Shown piece after piece: positions 37,105-55,389 of a DNA stretch of 64,000 bases. The notes beneath the pieces were generated by a model. It was not told the DNA's origin, made no database searches, and was given only the letters and a program-made list of their open reading frames with translations. The DNA lies in assembly GCA_963556255.1 (NCBI GenBank), contig OY744607.1, positions 46,423,611-46,487,610 of the forward strand. Direction: 5' to 3'. Numbering within the stretch: the first letter of the stretch is position 1; each line of letters begins with the position of its first letter. The position numbers were made by a program, and so were the translations under genes. Origin of the DNA: Allolobophora icterica. Lineage: Eukaryota; Annelida; Clitellata; Crassiclitellata; Lumbricidae.

Positions 37105-37315
37105 CCAATCTTCTAATATTCGCTCAAACGCTCTAATTATATACAAAAAAATAATTAATAAATTACAGACCAACAGTTGGTTTAGAATAGCAAAACAGAC
37201 GCCGAAAAAGACTACAATTATCTGTGTCACGTATCCGGTCAATAACGTGGCACCCATTCAAACGGACAGAGGTGGCGAAGGATTTCACACGATCAATTCA
37301 TTATTGTAGGTCTAA
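36680..37315. repeat. inverted pair of repeat E around a GCGT/GT array
   Basis: Repeat E lies on + at 36680-36780 (GGGTGAGATCCTTCACCAG) and on - at 37240-37315 (GGTGGCGAAGGATTTCACAC). Between them is the 36850-37103 simple repeat. Confidence 0.75.
36850..37103. repeat. (GCGT)n/(GCGTGC)n/(GT)n array
   Basis: About 250 bases of strictly alternating purine-pyrimidine sequence: GCGTGCGCGTGCGCGTGC, then GTGTGCGT and pure GT. Such tracts favour left-handed Z-DNA under supercoiling. ORFs are artefacts. Confidence 0.95.
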
Positions 37316-37372
37316 AATTAATATGAACAGGGTGGAGGCCATACGGTCTCTACAGATAGGCCTAAGTGTTTA

Positions 37373-37922
37373 CATTGGCGGCGATCTAGGGGGTCGAGGG
37401 GGACATGACCCCCACCTTTAGAGTGGGGGACACGCCATACATTTGTCCCCTCCCCCAAATTTAGAAGAAACACTAAAAAAGGCCAGGAAATGTAATTGCG
37501 TGTGAGGGTTTTCACAGCCTTTTTTGACGAGATGAGGTAAAAATTAAAATTTTCAGCAGAAGTGTCTCCCGAAAATTCTCTGAAAGTAAGAAGAGATTCC
37601 TAAAAAGTCTTTAAAATTTTTGAGGAGAAGAATTTATAAAAAAAGGTCTTCAACCTGGGGATGACGGAAAAAGGTAATCACGGAAAAAGGTAATCACATT
37701 GTTGCGAGACCCTTATAAATTGTTGTAAAAGAGGTGAATGACTAAAAAAAGGTCATCAACTTTTTTTCGAGATGAATTCGCGAAAAAGTAAAAAGTCAAG
37801 AACTTATTGTGGAGATCAATTCCTAAAAAAGTTTTTGGGGGAGATTATTTCCTAAGAAAAGGTCATCAACCAGACCATGGCCGACTTTGTCCCCCACCTC
37901 TCAGAGAAGATCGCCGCCACTG
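37373..37922. mobile_element. hAT-type MITE, family F1 (550 bp)
   Basis: Ends CATTGGCGGCGATC and GATCGCCGCCACTG. Flanking 8-mers agtgttta and agcgttta match at 7 of 8. Inside are repeated AAAAAAGGTCATCAAC words as in 48697. Confidence 0.88.
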
Positions 37923-38173
37923 AGCGTTTACATTTTGTGACCGATATAGGGCCAATGGAGGTGAGCGTAGGCCTACTATGAAAATATTTTGTGAGGTGAG
38001 TATGCGGTCTGTAGAGGTTAGTATAGGCCTACTCTATATCCGCGTAGGCCTATACCCTCGTCTATAGCGTTGATACTGACTACAGAAATATGTTGTATAG
38101 ACCTTGAACATATTGGTCTGAATCAGACTGAATGTAGATTTTATTTTATTTCCTATACAGTGATGTTAGGTAT

Positions 38174-38460
38174 ACGATGGTCTAGCAGTTAGCGTGCTGG
38201 ATTGTCAGCCGAGAGGTCAGGAATTCAAATCCGCCAGGTCAAAATTTCTGTCGAGGTTTCAGCTCCACTTGTGCCCCTGGCCAACTATAACGAGTAGGCC
38301 TACACTGACCGTACACTGTCGATGGGAAGATGAGATGGCGAGAGAGAGGACTGGCCGTACTCCATCATAAGCCGATGCTAAGAAAATGAAGTCGCTAACA
38401 CTTATAATACTATTGGCTGTTTGTCGGGGCTAGCTCGAAAGACTGCGCTCTTCTTCTTCA
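38174..38460 (+). repeat. tRNA-derived SINE, family A, copy 3
   Basis: GGTCTAGCAGTTAGCGTGCT, then GTCAGCCGAGAGGTCAGGAA and the family body; ends CTCTTCTTCTTC. About 15-20 percent diverged from copy 1 by eye. Confidence 0.82.
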
Positions 38461-38499
38461 AGCGATAGGCCTATAGTCTCGTAATGCGAACAGTATAGG

Positions 38500-38690
38500 C
38501 CTACGGGTTTGAACATCCACTGGTGCGATCTGCTCTGCTGAGTAAGTCATTCACTCACGGTTGCTCAGCGCCATTTGTCGTATAGTCCTTTGTGCACTTA
38601 AAAATGAACTTTAGAAGGAAAGCAATATGAAATACGGTTGTAGTGTTGTAATTTATTTGTATACAGTGTAAATAATTACAGACTGAGTCC
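38500..38690 (+). repeat. tRNA-derived SINE, family B
   Basis: GGGTTTGAACATCC, then AGTCATTCACTCACGGTTGC, TCAGCGCCAT and GAAAGCAATATGAAATACGG, parallel to 46640-46815. The rest of the stretch to 39384 shows repeated words TATACTCACCTC (39160-39270) and no gene. Confidence 0.7.
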
Positions 38691-39384
38691 TATAATTAGC
38701 TGATCAAACATAAATCTTTTACAATAATTCGAATTAATATTATTAAGTGACTTCAATCATCGCACAAGGCATCTACCGATGGCACACCAAAACCATGGCG
38801 TAGCCAATTCAAATAGAAAACTTGACTCCGCTAAGACAGAGAGACAACAGCCAGCCTGTGGTGGATACATGTAGTCTTCTCATGGTTTCAACTTGATGAA
38901 AAGCACCTTTAAATGGCGTCACATGAGAAAGTGCAGTACAGGTTTTATCAGGCACGCTCTTTATATAAAATCCTATATAGCGTATACCGACTTCTAGTTC
39001 GGGCTCAAGCTTTGACTTTTTCCTATTGTAAACCTATGACCAAATAGTTTTCTGTATGGCCTACATACAACACAATAGTGAGATATAACCTCTAGAGACT
39101 GGTTCGTATAGTCAGGGCTGTAGTCGAGGGTATATATGCGCGGGTATACAGCGTATACTCACCTCTAGAGACCGTATACTCACCTCACAAAATATTTAAT
39201 ATGTTAAAATACTATAGCGTATGCTCACCTCTAACTTGTTTTGGAAAACTAACCGGTAGCGTGTACTCACCTGTAATTTTACCACTACAGCCCTGTGTAT
39301 AGTTGATGAATAAAGCCTACAGGTCCTATAGGGTTGACATGCAGTGCTTCAGTCATAAGATCGACTGAAATAGTTATATATGTA

Positions 39385-40734
39385 TGTGAAGGTCTGCCTT
39401 CCTCATCCTCAGGGTAGGATTCGATTCTGGGACCGACCCTCGCTTCGGGGCTTAAACGTAATTGGTCCTCCCCCTCTTCTCCTACGTTGGCCATAGCCAG
39501 TAAGGTTTCAGCGGCTGCGGTCATTTCCGTCGATCTACCCTTATGAGGGGCCCTCCATTCCGGGCTGTATAGGGTGCTCTTGAGGTGAGGATAGACGATG
39601 GGGTTCAAATAAGCAGAGGTTTGAGTGTGGTGGAGGTAATAATCCTTGTCTAATACTGGACTACCAAGTAGTGGCCTAGATGGGTCCAAATCTCTCATAA
39701 TATCCGCGGCTTCCGAGTGGGAAGCAATCCACCCCTCAGGTGAGTCAGGGTTCTTTTCAGCCCTGTTATTGGACTGGGTTGATTGCCAATGTATCAACCT
39801 ATCAACCATCAGGTTCAATTCTCCCTTCATATTCTCGAGAGCATTTAAAGTAGCGCCATATAAATTCCCCGAGTGGAGATGGGACCTCACACCTCCTTCT
39901 TCTACTCCAGTCGCCATATTCCTTTTGCTTACTTACTCACCGTGTTTTCTGGATATCAATTGCAAAGACAACGTACAAAGAGAAATCTGTATTATTAACA
40001 ATTTCGAATTAACCAATACAATTTGTTTGACAATTACAATCGAATTACTATCTTCAGAAATTGTGTCTACTGCAAATCAAGTGTACATAAAAGGAACGTT
40101 CGTCTTACTTGACTGGTTCTATTTATAGACTAAATCAATGACCAACGGTGTACTTATCAACCTCGTGGCAAACTTAAAACTCAGTGGTAAACTCCACTTA
40201 ATTACCAACTTTACCTTACGTTACATGAAAACACACCTTATCAACTAAGGTAACTAATCTTAATTTCTATAGCGACAAGAGAATGTTATCAGCGTCTACA
40301 ACCAAGTCAAGTCATCAGTTCACACACACACATCCGGGACCTCAGCATGTCAAAATGGCAGCGACGATGCGATTTGAACTATGACTAACGCTAACTTTCT
40401 AATATCTAAACACACATAAAGGATATCCCCGAAACCTTTATCACATCATCACCCTTAAACAGTGATCATAATATTCAACGTGGCCATTTTACCCGTTCTC
40501 AAAGAACGACCACTTAATTTCGGAATATTTAATCCGATTTCTGCCTTCAGAAACCAACCCCGAAAGATCACACAACAAGAACAGCGTCCATCTTCCCTAA
40601 AACTAAAACCACGTGACTCATACGAGCCAATCAAAACCTGTAACCTATATAAGCTAAGTAGGACGTTCGGCCGCGTACCGAAAGGTTCGTCCCTCTAATG
40701 GACGTGGAAATACAGAAGATCGCAAGTCTTCACA
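39385..40734 (-). repeat. 3' LTR (1350 bp)
   Basis: TGTGAAG...CTTCACA. Carries its own copy of the LTR-encoded start of the first ORF (ATG at 39917), which here runs out of the element and stops at 39285. Confidence 0.95.
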
Positions 40735-40743
40735 CCCTCCCCT
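40735..40743 (-). promoter_or_regulatory. polypurine tract
   Basis: Minus strand AGGGGAGGG directly before the 3' LTR, the standard place for plus-strand DNA priming. Confidence 0.85.
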
Positions 40744-41684
40744 ACACACCTAAAGTGGCAACGCCACTTGACTAATTGGAGCCCTATGTGCCAGAGCCTC
40801 CTATTTCCACAGAGAAACTCTCCTGTTCACTCGGATGTTCTAATGGACTATTACCTTATCTTCCTCAAGCTAATCTTCTGATAGAGTCACAATTCCCCTT
40901 CTAAACATATAAAGTGAAACATTAGTTACTGAGAAGATTAACATCGCAACCAACTTAAACTAAACAGAGAATCAGTTGACAATGTAGTGAGACTATAGAT
41001 CAAGTGCAATCGAAATTAAGCTTTCATGATGTAAATCATTCTCAATGAAACTGTAAAGAAAACTTAGCATCACTGTATCGGTGACCAAAACTCAATCGTT
41101 ACCTTCTACAAACGCAAAAATTGTTCTATACAATCTAGAGAGAATTGACGGTTTCTGCTCCTTCCAATGAGTATTCAAACAAAGAGACTTACTCTCTCAC
41201 TCAGGCAGGCTGATTAGACAGACCACCAACATTGTTCAATATCAAAAGGAACCATCAGATAAAAGAAAAACAACGATTTAACACAAGTAACTGTTAGACT
41301 TCAGGTGCCACCTCCTAATTCTTATGCTGATCCGCATTATTCTGAGGAAACCTATCTGCTCAACATGATCATTTCCTTATCACCTCTTTACTTATCGGAG
41401 AATAAGACAGGCCACACCCACTAGTGGACCACAACCGAGGGTCATCCCCTATGCTGAGACCTAGGCGAAACACGCCTCGACCTTCCACCAGTCTTCTCCC
41501 TTCTCCAGTAAACATACTGCAACAGGAATGCAATACTATTATTCATCGATCAATACCGCGTGATCAGCACATCATTATCATTCCCCTTCAAAGAATTCAA
41601 CAAAGAAAGTTCGCACCTGATAACCACAAATGAAGGTACGTATAACTTAACTATTTTTATTCGAGATAAAACACCATCGGCCTT

Positions 41685-41786
41685 TTATTCGCCTATCTCC
41701 TTTCTGAATCTTACAGGCAATTTAACTTGACGTTTTGACCGTTCCGGAAGGTCTACTGCTTGTTCCTCATCCAAGCCTAACCCTTG
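41685..41786 (-). pseudogene. remnant of the gypsy polyprotein C-terminus
   Basis: In the same frame as the Gag-protease ORF and directly after its TGA, 33 codons read to a TAA at 41687-41685. They include LDEEQAV and SKRQVKLPVRFRKE, which resemble the basic tail that ends gypsy integrase polyproteins. Together with the pre-integrase remnant before the TGA this marks an internal deletion. Confidence 0.6.
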
Positions 41787-43793
41787 TCAACTCACCATTC
41801 CAACAGCCATCGTCTGTAATTCACCCTGCCGAGAATGCGGCGGCACCAGTTGGTAGCGTTTGACTTGGCCTGCAGTTGCATCAACCCAAGCCCGACAGAA
41901 GATATCGTCTTTTAACACCAACTGTGGCCATTGAGCCACTAGAGTTTTCATCATTCCCCTCTGCGAGCGTATGTCATCCGGAACCGGAACATCGAGAGTC
42001 GCCAACTTCTGGGTAATCACCCAACTCGGGTCCGGATCAGACCTTTGTTCGTTGACCATTGATTCTCGATCCCATCCGTCTGGCATGGTAGTAAACTCCG
42101 TCGGTTCCTCTGTTACGAGTTTCACTTCAGTAAATTTATTGACACCCGCCGACTCTCCTGTAGCATTTTCCATATCGGTGGACTCTACTACCGGCACTTC
42201 TTCTAAGACGCACTGAAATCCACGTCTCAGTCGAAGCTGTTGATAGGTCGGATTCATTACTCTCATCATTAGTTTGTGAGTTCGATCAGGGAGTAAAGTT
42301 CCCGCCACGATAAGTCCCGTGTTCAACACTTGGGGTTGGGTCGCCAAGTCGTTTCGTTCTGTACGAAGGTATGGAAGAACAGCATGTACCTCCACACCCA
42401 GCTCGCTCATGTCCGGTACCTTCACATCGTACATTGTCGCCACTTTACGACACTTAGCCGTACGCGGTAAACTGTACAAAGAGAACATTTGACCCTGCAG
42501 CTGAATTCCTCTTTCACCAAAGTTCCACGTGGCTTTCTGCTGCTCCAACCAATTTAGACCCAGTATCATCTCGCTCAACTGTTCAGTAACGAGGCAGGGG
42601 ATTCGAAAAGTCACACCAGCGATTTCGCTTTCAACCAACGTTTCTCCGAGCACTTTAATTGAAGTTCCATTGACAGCTCTCAACATTTGCTGAGATAGAA
42701 TCATATCTCCCGAGCGCACCAAAAAAGTCGGAATGAGTGACCAATCGCTCCCCGTATCCACCAGCGCAAGAATATTTTGTCCATGTATCCTCATTGGTAA
42801 GTATGCATTTGTACAGCCTTGGATGTATCTCGCATTGGCAGTCTCTTCTTGTTCTTGGTGTTCATTGCCAATCCGAGGAGGTGACCTCATTGGACACTGT
42901 CGCTGAAAATGCCCCGCTTGGCGGCATCTATAGCACTTGTCATTATATGGACGCTTCCCCGAGCCACGAGGACGATTGTCTCGACTCATCTCATTTGTGG
43001 CTTGACTGTGATCCCCATTCGACGACCAAGGTTGTTTCGCGAAAGTCTGTTCGGTTTCTCTAGCCGGCGGTGACCACATGGCTGCTAACCGTTGTTCCAG
43101 TTGACTCTGTCGACGTTCCATCTTGAACATTTGATCGGACAGCTGGCGCGTTAATTGCTCCAGGGCAGTTTCGCTTTCTCTAACGGCTTTGACTCGCCCT
43201 GTCCGTCGGTCCGGATCATCTCTTCGACTTCCCGACCGCTGATTAGCCTCTAGCCGAGCAGCCAGTCGACAAGCCAGATCGAGAGTGTTTGGTTCTCGGT
43301 CTCGCACTCTCAATGCCAAGTCAGAATCAATAAATGCGTCCAAAAAGGCATCGATAGCAACCGTCTCGCTCATTTCGGTAGCTGGCCCCGGATAAGCGAG
43401 CGCCATCAATCGTCGTATGTCTTGGGCTAAGGCAGGTAGACTTTCCCCGTCTCTCTGTCTTCTAGTTCGCAGCTGGGTTCTGTATAAGGCGGTCTGTTCC
43501 GAACTTCCGTATCGAGCTCTAAGTCGACTTACCAGATCAACCCAAGAAGTGACTCCTGAGGCGTTAAACTCCCACAAGACTTGTGCAGCAGTACCGCCCA
43601 GCGAACACATCAGCTGGCTCAGCCTTTCTTCGTCGGTCCATTGGTTATGTTTGGCGCAGATCTCATACTTAGCTAGAAAGGCTTCCACTGGAGACTGTCC
43701 ATCATACTTCTCCAACTTTATCCACTGTCGATGTTTCACAGTAGCTTTCGTTGACGCTTCTACTGTCTCTACACTTGCTTCCGATACAGTCAC
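41787..43793 (-). CDS. gag: Gag-protease ORF of the LTR element
   Basis: 668 codons counted from a GTG at 43793; no ATG marks the start, and the frame stays open upstream into the end of the first ORF, in the -1 frame relative to it. Domains: gypsy-type Gag (about residues 25-185, with WVDLVSRLRARYG and RQRDGESLPALAQDI), zinc knuckle CX2CX4HX4C at 287-300 (CYRCRQAGHFQRQC), then a retropepsin-like protease with DTGS at 346-349 and ILGLNWL at 410-416. Near the C-terminus, LVLKDDIFCRAW and YQLVPPHSRQGEL resemble the stretch between RNase H and integrase. Protease thus runs into pre-integrase sequence with RT and RNase H missing. Expression is likely by frameshift or re-initiation after the first ORF; I found no convincing slippery heptamer. 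Confidence 0.85.
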   Translation of the reverse strand: MTVSEASVETVEASTKATVKHRQWIKLEKYDGQSPVEAFLAKYEICAKHNQWTDEERLSQLMCSLGGTAAQVLWEFNASGVTSWVDLVSRLRARYGSSEQTALYRTQLRTRRQRDGESLPALAQDIRRLMALAYPGPATEMSETVAIDAFLDAFIDSDLALRVRDREPNTLDLACRLAARLEANQRSGSRRDDPDRRTGRVKAVRESETALEQLTRQLSDQMFKMERRQSQLEQRLAAMWSPPARETEQTFAKQPWSSNGDHSQATNEMSRDNRPRGSGKRPYNDKCYRCRQAGHFQRQCPMRSPPRIGNEHQEQEETANARYIQGCTNAYLPMRIHGQNILALVDTGSDWSLIPTFLVRSGDMILSQQMLRAVNGTSIKVLGETLVESEIAGVTFRIPCLVTEQLSEMILGLNWLEQQKATWNFGERGIQLQGQMFSLYSLPRTAKCRKVATMYDVKVPDMSELGVEVHAVLPYLRTERNDLATQPQVLNTGLIVAGTLLPDRTHKLMMRVMNPTYQQLRLRRGFQCVLEEVPVVESTDMENATGESAGVNKFTEVKLVTEEPTEFTTMPDGWDRESMVNEQRSDPDPSWVITQKLATLDVPVPDDIRSQRGMMKTLVAQWPQLVLKDDIFCRAWVDATAGQVKRYQLVPPHSRQGELQTMAVGMVS

Positions 43794-43810
43794 CTTCGCA
43801 TTGGATTTAC

Positions 43811-45712
43811 TTATTGACGGAAGTGGCTTAGTTTCAGACGAGTCTTTACTTCCTCCCGTGGAACTGACGGATTTAATAACAAAGTCGCAGCATCGGTCGG
43901 TCCGATTGGTTCTGGCATTGACTTTATCTCCGTGTGCTTTACTTGTTCTCTATCCAATGTTCTCTCCCTAGTGTTTACACACCCAGCGCTTACATTCTTT
44001 TCCTCCACCCTGACCAAGTTCTCGTTTGTCCACTGCATTTCCTTAAGCCGACAATACGCACTTTCATATTGCCTTAGAGCCTCCTCCCAGTCATGACCAC
44101 TTATCTTGGATCCATTACTTAACAGTTCCTCAGCCCCATACACCCGTAGTTCATGCATTTTCATGTCATTCGGATTTGGGGTGGCTTTGAATTCTGGGAC
44201 AGATATCGGACCGGACAAGGTGGTTAGGCTCCCCGTGGCACCCGGTGGCAATAACAATTCACGTGGTTGGTTGCAAGTGGAATATCTAGCCGGTGACCAA
44301 GTGGTTAATGTCATAGCCGTGGGTGTTACTATAGTCTGGGTGTCCGCCTTCCACCCCTTACCCACAGGGTTTACTTTGATCTGGGTTCCACCCGTTCCCA
44401 TTGTGTACCCGGCCGATACCACAGCCCTCTGAGAAACCAGGGTTCGATCCTCCTTTTCCCGAACCAAACAGGGATTAGAGCTTAGACCATACGATGGCAT
44501 TTTCCCAGGGTCGCTGGATGACCCAAGGACACCCGGACCTATCCCTCGGACATCACCCAGCTTAAAATCGGTGTCGATTTCTTCAGGTACTGGCACACGT
44601 TTCCTTCCTTCAACCGCACCACGAACAGGTAGGTACGATACGGCTGGAACTACAGGCAGGACACTGGGTAGGGTCGGAAACACCCTCTGAGCCCATGCCA
44701 GTCCCTCTCCTCCAACTACCATGGGGGTTGGTCCCCAGGATCGGGTACCCGGACCCTCATATCTTAGACGCGGTAGCCCTCGACCCTCTATGGGGGTGGT
44801 TTCATGGTCCCTTGTCCCGATTCTACTCACAGCAGGGTCCACCATTTCCCCCATACTCCCAATGGTCCCAAGGGTATTTTCCCCCCCTTGCAGACGACTA
44901 TCTTCTTCACCTGAAACTAGACAGGCAACATTCAACGCATGTCTAACATTTCCAATTTCTACATTAACTCTATTCTGTCTACCTATTGCTACACTATCCA
45001 AAAGATTGTTTGTTCTATTTGTTAACCTTAATCCTTCAGCAAGAGATTGTTGTTTATCTTCTTGACTTTTACCTGTATCACTTCCTACCTCTTCTCTCCT
45101 CTCTCTCCATCCATCCGCTGTTTTCATCCTCTGATTCCTCTCAACCCATTCTAGTTCACCCCACGATCTGGTACCAAATTGTGAAGGTCTGCCTTCCTCA
45201 TCCTCAGGGTAGGATTCGATTCTGGGACCGACCCTCGCTTCGGGGCTTAAACGTAATTGGTCCTCCCCCTCTTCTCCTACGTTGGCCATAGCCAGTAAGG
45301 TTTCAGCGGCTGCGGTCATTTCCGTCGATCTACCCTTATGAGGGGCCCTCCATTCCGGGCTGTATAGGGTGCTCTTGAGGTGAGGATAGACGATGGGGTT
45401 CAAATAAGCAGAGGTTTGAGTGTGGTGGAGGTAATAATCCTTGTCTAATACTGGACTACCAAGTAGTGGCCTAGATGGGTCCAAATCTCTCATAATATCC
45501 GCGGCTTCCGAGTGGGAAGCAATCCACCCCTCAGGTGAGTCAGGGTTCTTTTCAGCCCTGTTATTGGACTGGGTTGATTGCCAATGTATCAACCTATCAA
45601 CCATCAGGTTCAATTCTCCCTTCATATTCTCGAGAGCATTTAAAGTAGCGCCATATAAATTCCCCGAGTGGAGATGGGACCTCACACCTCCTTCTTCTAC
45701 TCCAGTCGCCAT
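43811..45712 (-). CDS. first ORF of the LTR element, starting inside the 5' LTR
   Basis: 633 codons from ATG 45712, which lies 533 bases inside the LTR, to TAA 43813-43811. About 177 residues come from the LTR. The frame then reads through the candidate primer-binding site (FGTRSWGE) into the internal region. No family recognised: the N-terminal part is polar with ENMKGELNLMVDRLIHW and the middle is Pro/Gly-rich. The C-terminal part has DWEEALRQYESAYCRLKEMQ, a likely helix. It may be an extra structural or regulatory protein, or a Gag leader. The uninterrupted length argues for selection until recently. Confidence 0.75.
   Translation of the reverse strand: MATGVEEGGVRSHLHSGNLYGATLNALENMKGELNLMVDRLIHWQSTQSNNRAEKNPDSPEGWIASHSEAADIMRDLDPSRPLLGSPVLDKDYYLHHTQTSAYLNPIVYPHLKSTLYSPEWRAPHKGRSTEMTAAAETLLAMANVGEEGEDQLRLSPEARVGPRIESYPEDEEGRPSQFGTRSWGELEWVERNQRMKTADGWRERREEVGSDTGKSQEDKQQSLAEGLRLTNRTNNLLDSVAIGRQNRVNVEIGNVRHALNVACLVSGEEDSRLQGGENTLGTIGSMGEMVDPAVSRIGTRDHETTPIEGRGLPRLRYEGPGTRSWGPTPMVVGGEGLAWAQRVFPTLPSVLPVVPAVSYLPVRGAVEGRKRVPVPEEIDTDFKLGDVRGIGPGVLGSSSDPGKMPSYGLSSNPCLVREKEDRTLVSQRAVVSAGYTMGTGGTQIKVNPVGKGWKADTQTIVTPTAMTLTTWSPARYSTCNQPRELLLPPGATGSLTTLSGPISVPEFKATPNPNDMKMHELRVYGAEELLSNGSKISGHDWEEALRQYESAYCRLKEMQWTNENLVRVEEKNVSAGCVNTRERTLDREQVKHTEIKSMPEPIGPTDAATLLLNPSVPREEVKTRLKLSHFRQ
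45159..45176 (-). promoter_or_regulatory. candidate primer-binding site
   Basis: Minus strand TGGTACCAGATCGTGGGG begins 3 bases after the 5' LTR. TGG complements the CCA end of a tRNA. I cannot name the tRNA with confidence. Confidence 0.55.
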
Positions 45713-46529
45713 ATTCCTTTTGCTTACTTACTCACCGTGTTTTCTGGATATCAATTGCAAAGACAACGTACAAAGAGAAATCTGTATTATTAACAATTTC
45801 GAATTAACCAATACAATTTGTTTGACAATTACAATCGAATTACTATCTTCAGAAATTGTGTCTACTGCAAATCAAGTGTACATAAAAGGAACGTTCGTCT
45901 TACTTGACTGGTTCTATTTATAGACTAAATCAATGACCAACGGTGTACTTATCAACCTCGTGGCAAACTTAAAACTCAGTGGTAAACTCCACTTAATTAC
46001 CAACTTTACCTTACGTTACATGAAAACACACCTTATCAACTAAGGTAACTAATCTTAATTTCTATAGCGACAAGAGAATGTTATCAGCGTCTACAACCAA
46101 GTCAAGTCATCAGTTCACACACACACATCCGGGACCTCAGCATGTCAAAATGGCAGCGACGATGCGATTTGAACTATGACTAACGCTAACTTTCTAATAT
46201 CTAAACACACATAAAGGATATCCCCGAAACCTTTATCACATCATCACCCTTAAACAGTGATCATAATATTCAACGTGGCCATTTTACCCGTTCTCAAAGA
46301 ACGACCACTTAATTTCGGAATATTTAATCCGATTTCTGCCTTCAGAAACCAACCCCGAAAGATCACACAACAAGAACAGCGTCCATCTTCCCTAAAACTA
46401 AAACCACGTGACTCATACGAGCCAATCAAAACCTGTAACCTATATAAGCTAAGTAGGACGTTCGGCCGCGTACCGAAAGGTTCGTCCCTCTAATGGACGT
46501 GGAAATACAGAAGATCGCAAGTCTTCACA
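45180..46529 (-). repeat. 5' LTR (1350 bp)
   Basis: Same sequence and length as the 3' LTR. Contains the start of the first ORF in what must be U5 if transcription begins near the TATA box at 45922. Confidence 0.95.
45914..45922 (-). promoter_or_regulatory. TATA box of the LTR promoter
   Basis: TATAAATAG on the minus strand, about 200 bases upstream of ATG 45712. A start ~30 bases downstream would put the ATG inside the transcript. A weaker TTATATAG lies at about 46440. The same site is at 40119-40127 in the 3' LTR. Confidence 0.55.
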
Positions 46530-46564
46530 TGTATACCGTTGAAAGACACAGTGATTAAGTAAGC

Positions 46565-46815
46565 AAGCTGGGGACACGATAGCCGGATGGATAGAACGCT
46601 CGGCCTGTAATACGGAGAGTACGGGTCCAAGCCTCTAATCAAGCGATAACTGTGTGAGGACCTTGAGCATTGAGCAAGTCCTTCACTCAGAACTGCTCAC
46701 TGCTCAGCGCCATCGATGTTCTGTCGTTATGTATGGTCGTGTGCACTTCTGAACTTTGGAAGGAGGGCAATATTAAATAGGGCCTACAGTTGTTTTACAT
46801 TATATTGCATAAGCT
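46565..46815 (+). repeat. tRNA-derived SINE, family B, most complete copy
   Basis: Head GATAGCCGGATGGATAGAAC, then CTCGGCCTGTAATACGGAG and B-box-like GTACGGGTCCAAGCC. Body has GTGTGAGGACCTTGAGCA, TTCACTCAGAACTGC, TCAGCGCCATCGATGT and GGAGGGCAATATTAAAT. To its right (46900-47300) the sequence is AT-rich with several AGGCCTA words and no gene. Confidence 0.82.
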
Positions 46816-47459
46816 CTAGCCTAAGCGATCAACCCTTCCATATAATTATAGACAAACGGGCGGCCACACAGAAGGAACTATGCTATTTAACTATTTCCCG
46901 ATACTATCTAGCCCTATAGCCTAGGCTACAGGGGCCTATTCACACGTTTATAATACAAAACTATTCGTTGGTAGGCCTAAATATTCAAGCCTACAATTTA
47001 GCCTACGGTTTACGCCTGGATGAATTGGCAATGCATAATTTGATCATTATTAGGGTTATAGGCTTATTATAGGCTTACACGTTCAATTATGTACAATCAA
47101 CAAAAGCGCTCTTATTATACTTGATGCAGCTTTTTTTTTATAAAATTACAGCAGAAATTATCATCTCAATTAAAAACTCGTTGTGTATAGGCCTAAACGC
47201 TTAAAAGCCTTACGAGCTATAGGCCTAACAAACCCGCAGTTTACATAGTCTATACTTTATCACATAAGCATTTAGTAATAATAATTATGCTACAGAACAT
47301 CGCTCGCCGTTCTCCTAGCGCTATTTCTTCAAGCGCTATAGAAATCTCGCGGAGATTCCACGGGAACCAGATTTGACGTCGTTGCCGTCTGGTTCACTGC
47401 CACTCTCGCATCTTGCAAGATGGCGTCGGCGATTTACGAGTGGGATTTGACGATTTCTA

Positions 47460-55102
<7,643 letters not shown>

Positions 55103-55389
55103 CTGTTCGATGGCGGGAAAACAGCAACAATAAACAATCCAACAAAGCGTAAAATTAGTAATTAATTGTTTAATGTCTCTGAGAAGCTTCTGAAAAGTTG
55201 TCCTGAGGTGGAACGATGATTCGGCTGAGGCGCAGACACGGTCGCAGTGATCCAACGTTCATTCAGTCATCTATAGAGCATTTATATAGCGCCGCTCAGA
55301 GTACGTTGGTACTCATTTGTCGACACCGAATGGATGGAGGGATGAGTGGACACCACCAAGTATAATATTCCATGGATGGTCACCCATAC

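Larger units (their letters stand above)
39385..46529 (-). mobile_element. Ty3/gypsy-like LTR retrotransposon, internally deleted (7145 bp)
   Basis: Two 1350-bp LTRs (39385-40734, 45180-46529) are offset by exactly 5795 bases and look identical wherever I compared them. LTR ends are TGTGAAG and CTTCACA. The 4 bases tgta flank both sides (39381-39384, 46530-46533). The internal part is 4445 bp. In order on the minus strand it holds a candidate primer-binding site, a long ORF of unknown function that starts in the LTR, a Gag-protease ORF, a short remnant of the polyprotein end, noncoding DNA and a polypurine tract. Reverse transcriptase, RNase H and the integrase core are missing, so it cannot move without a helper. 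Identical LTRs imply a recent insertion. Confidence 0.95.

Noticed and set aside
36719..37309. Six long ORFs of VRVRVR, ARARAR and THTHTH
   Set aside because: Dinucleotide and tetranucleotide repeat, not coding.
39646..40128. 160-codon plus-strand ORF, identical to 45441-45923
   Set aside because: Antisense shadow of the LTR-encoded start of the first ORF; duplicated because the LTR is duplicated.
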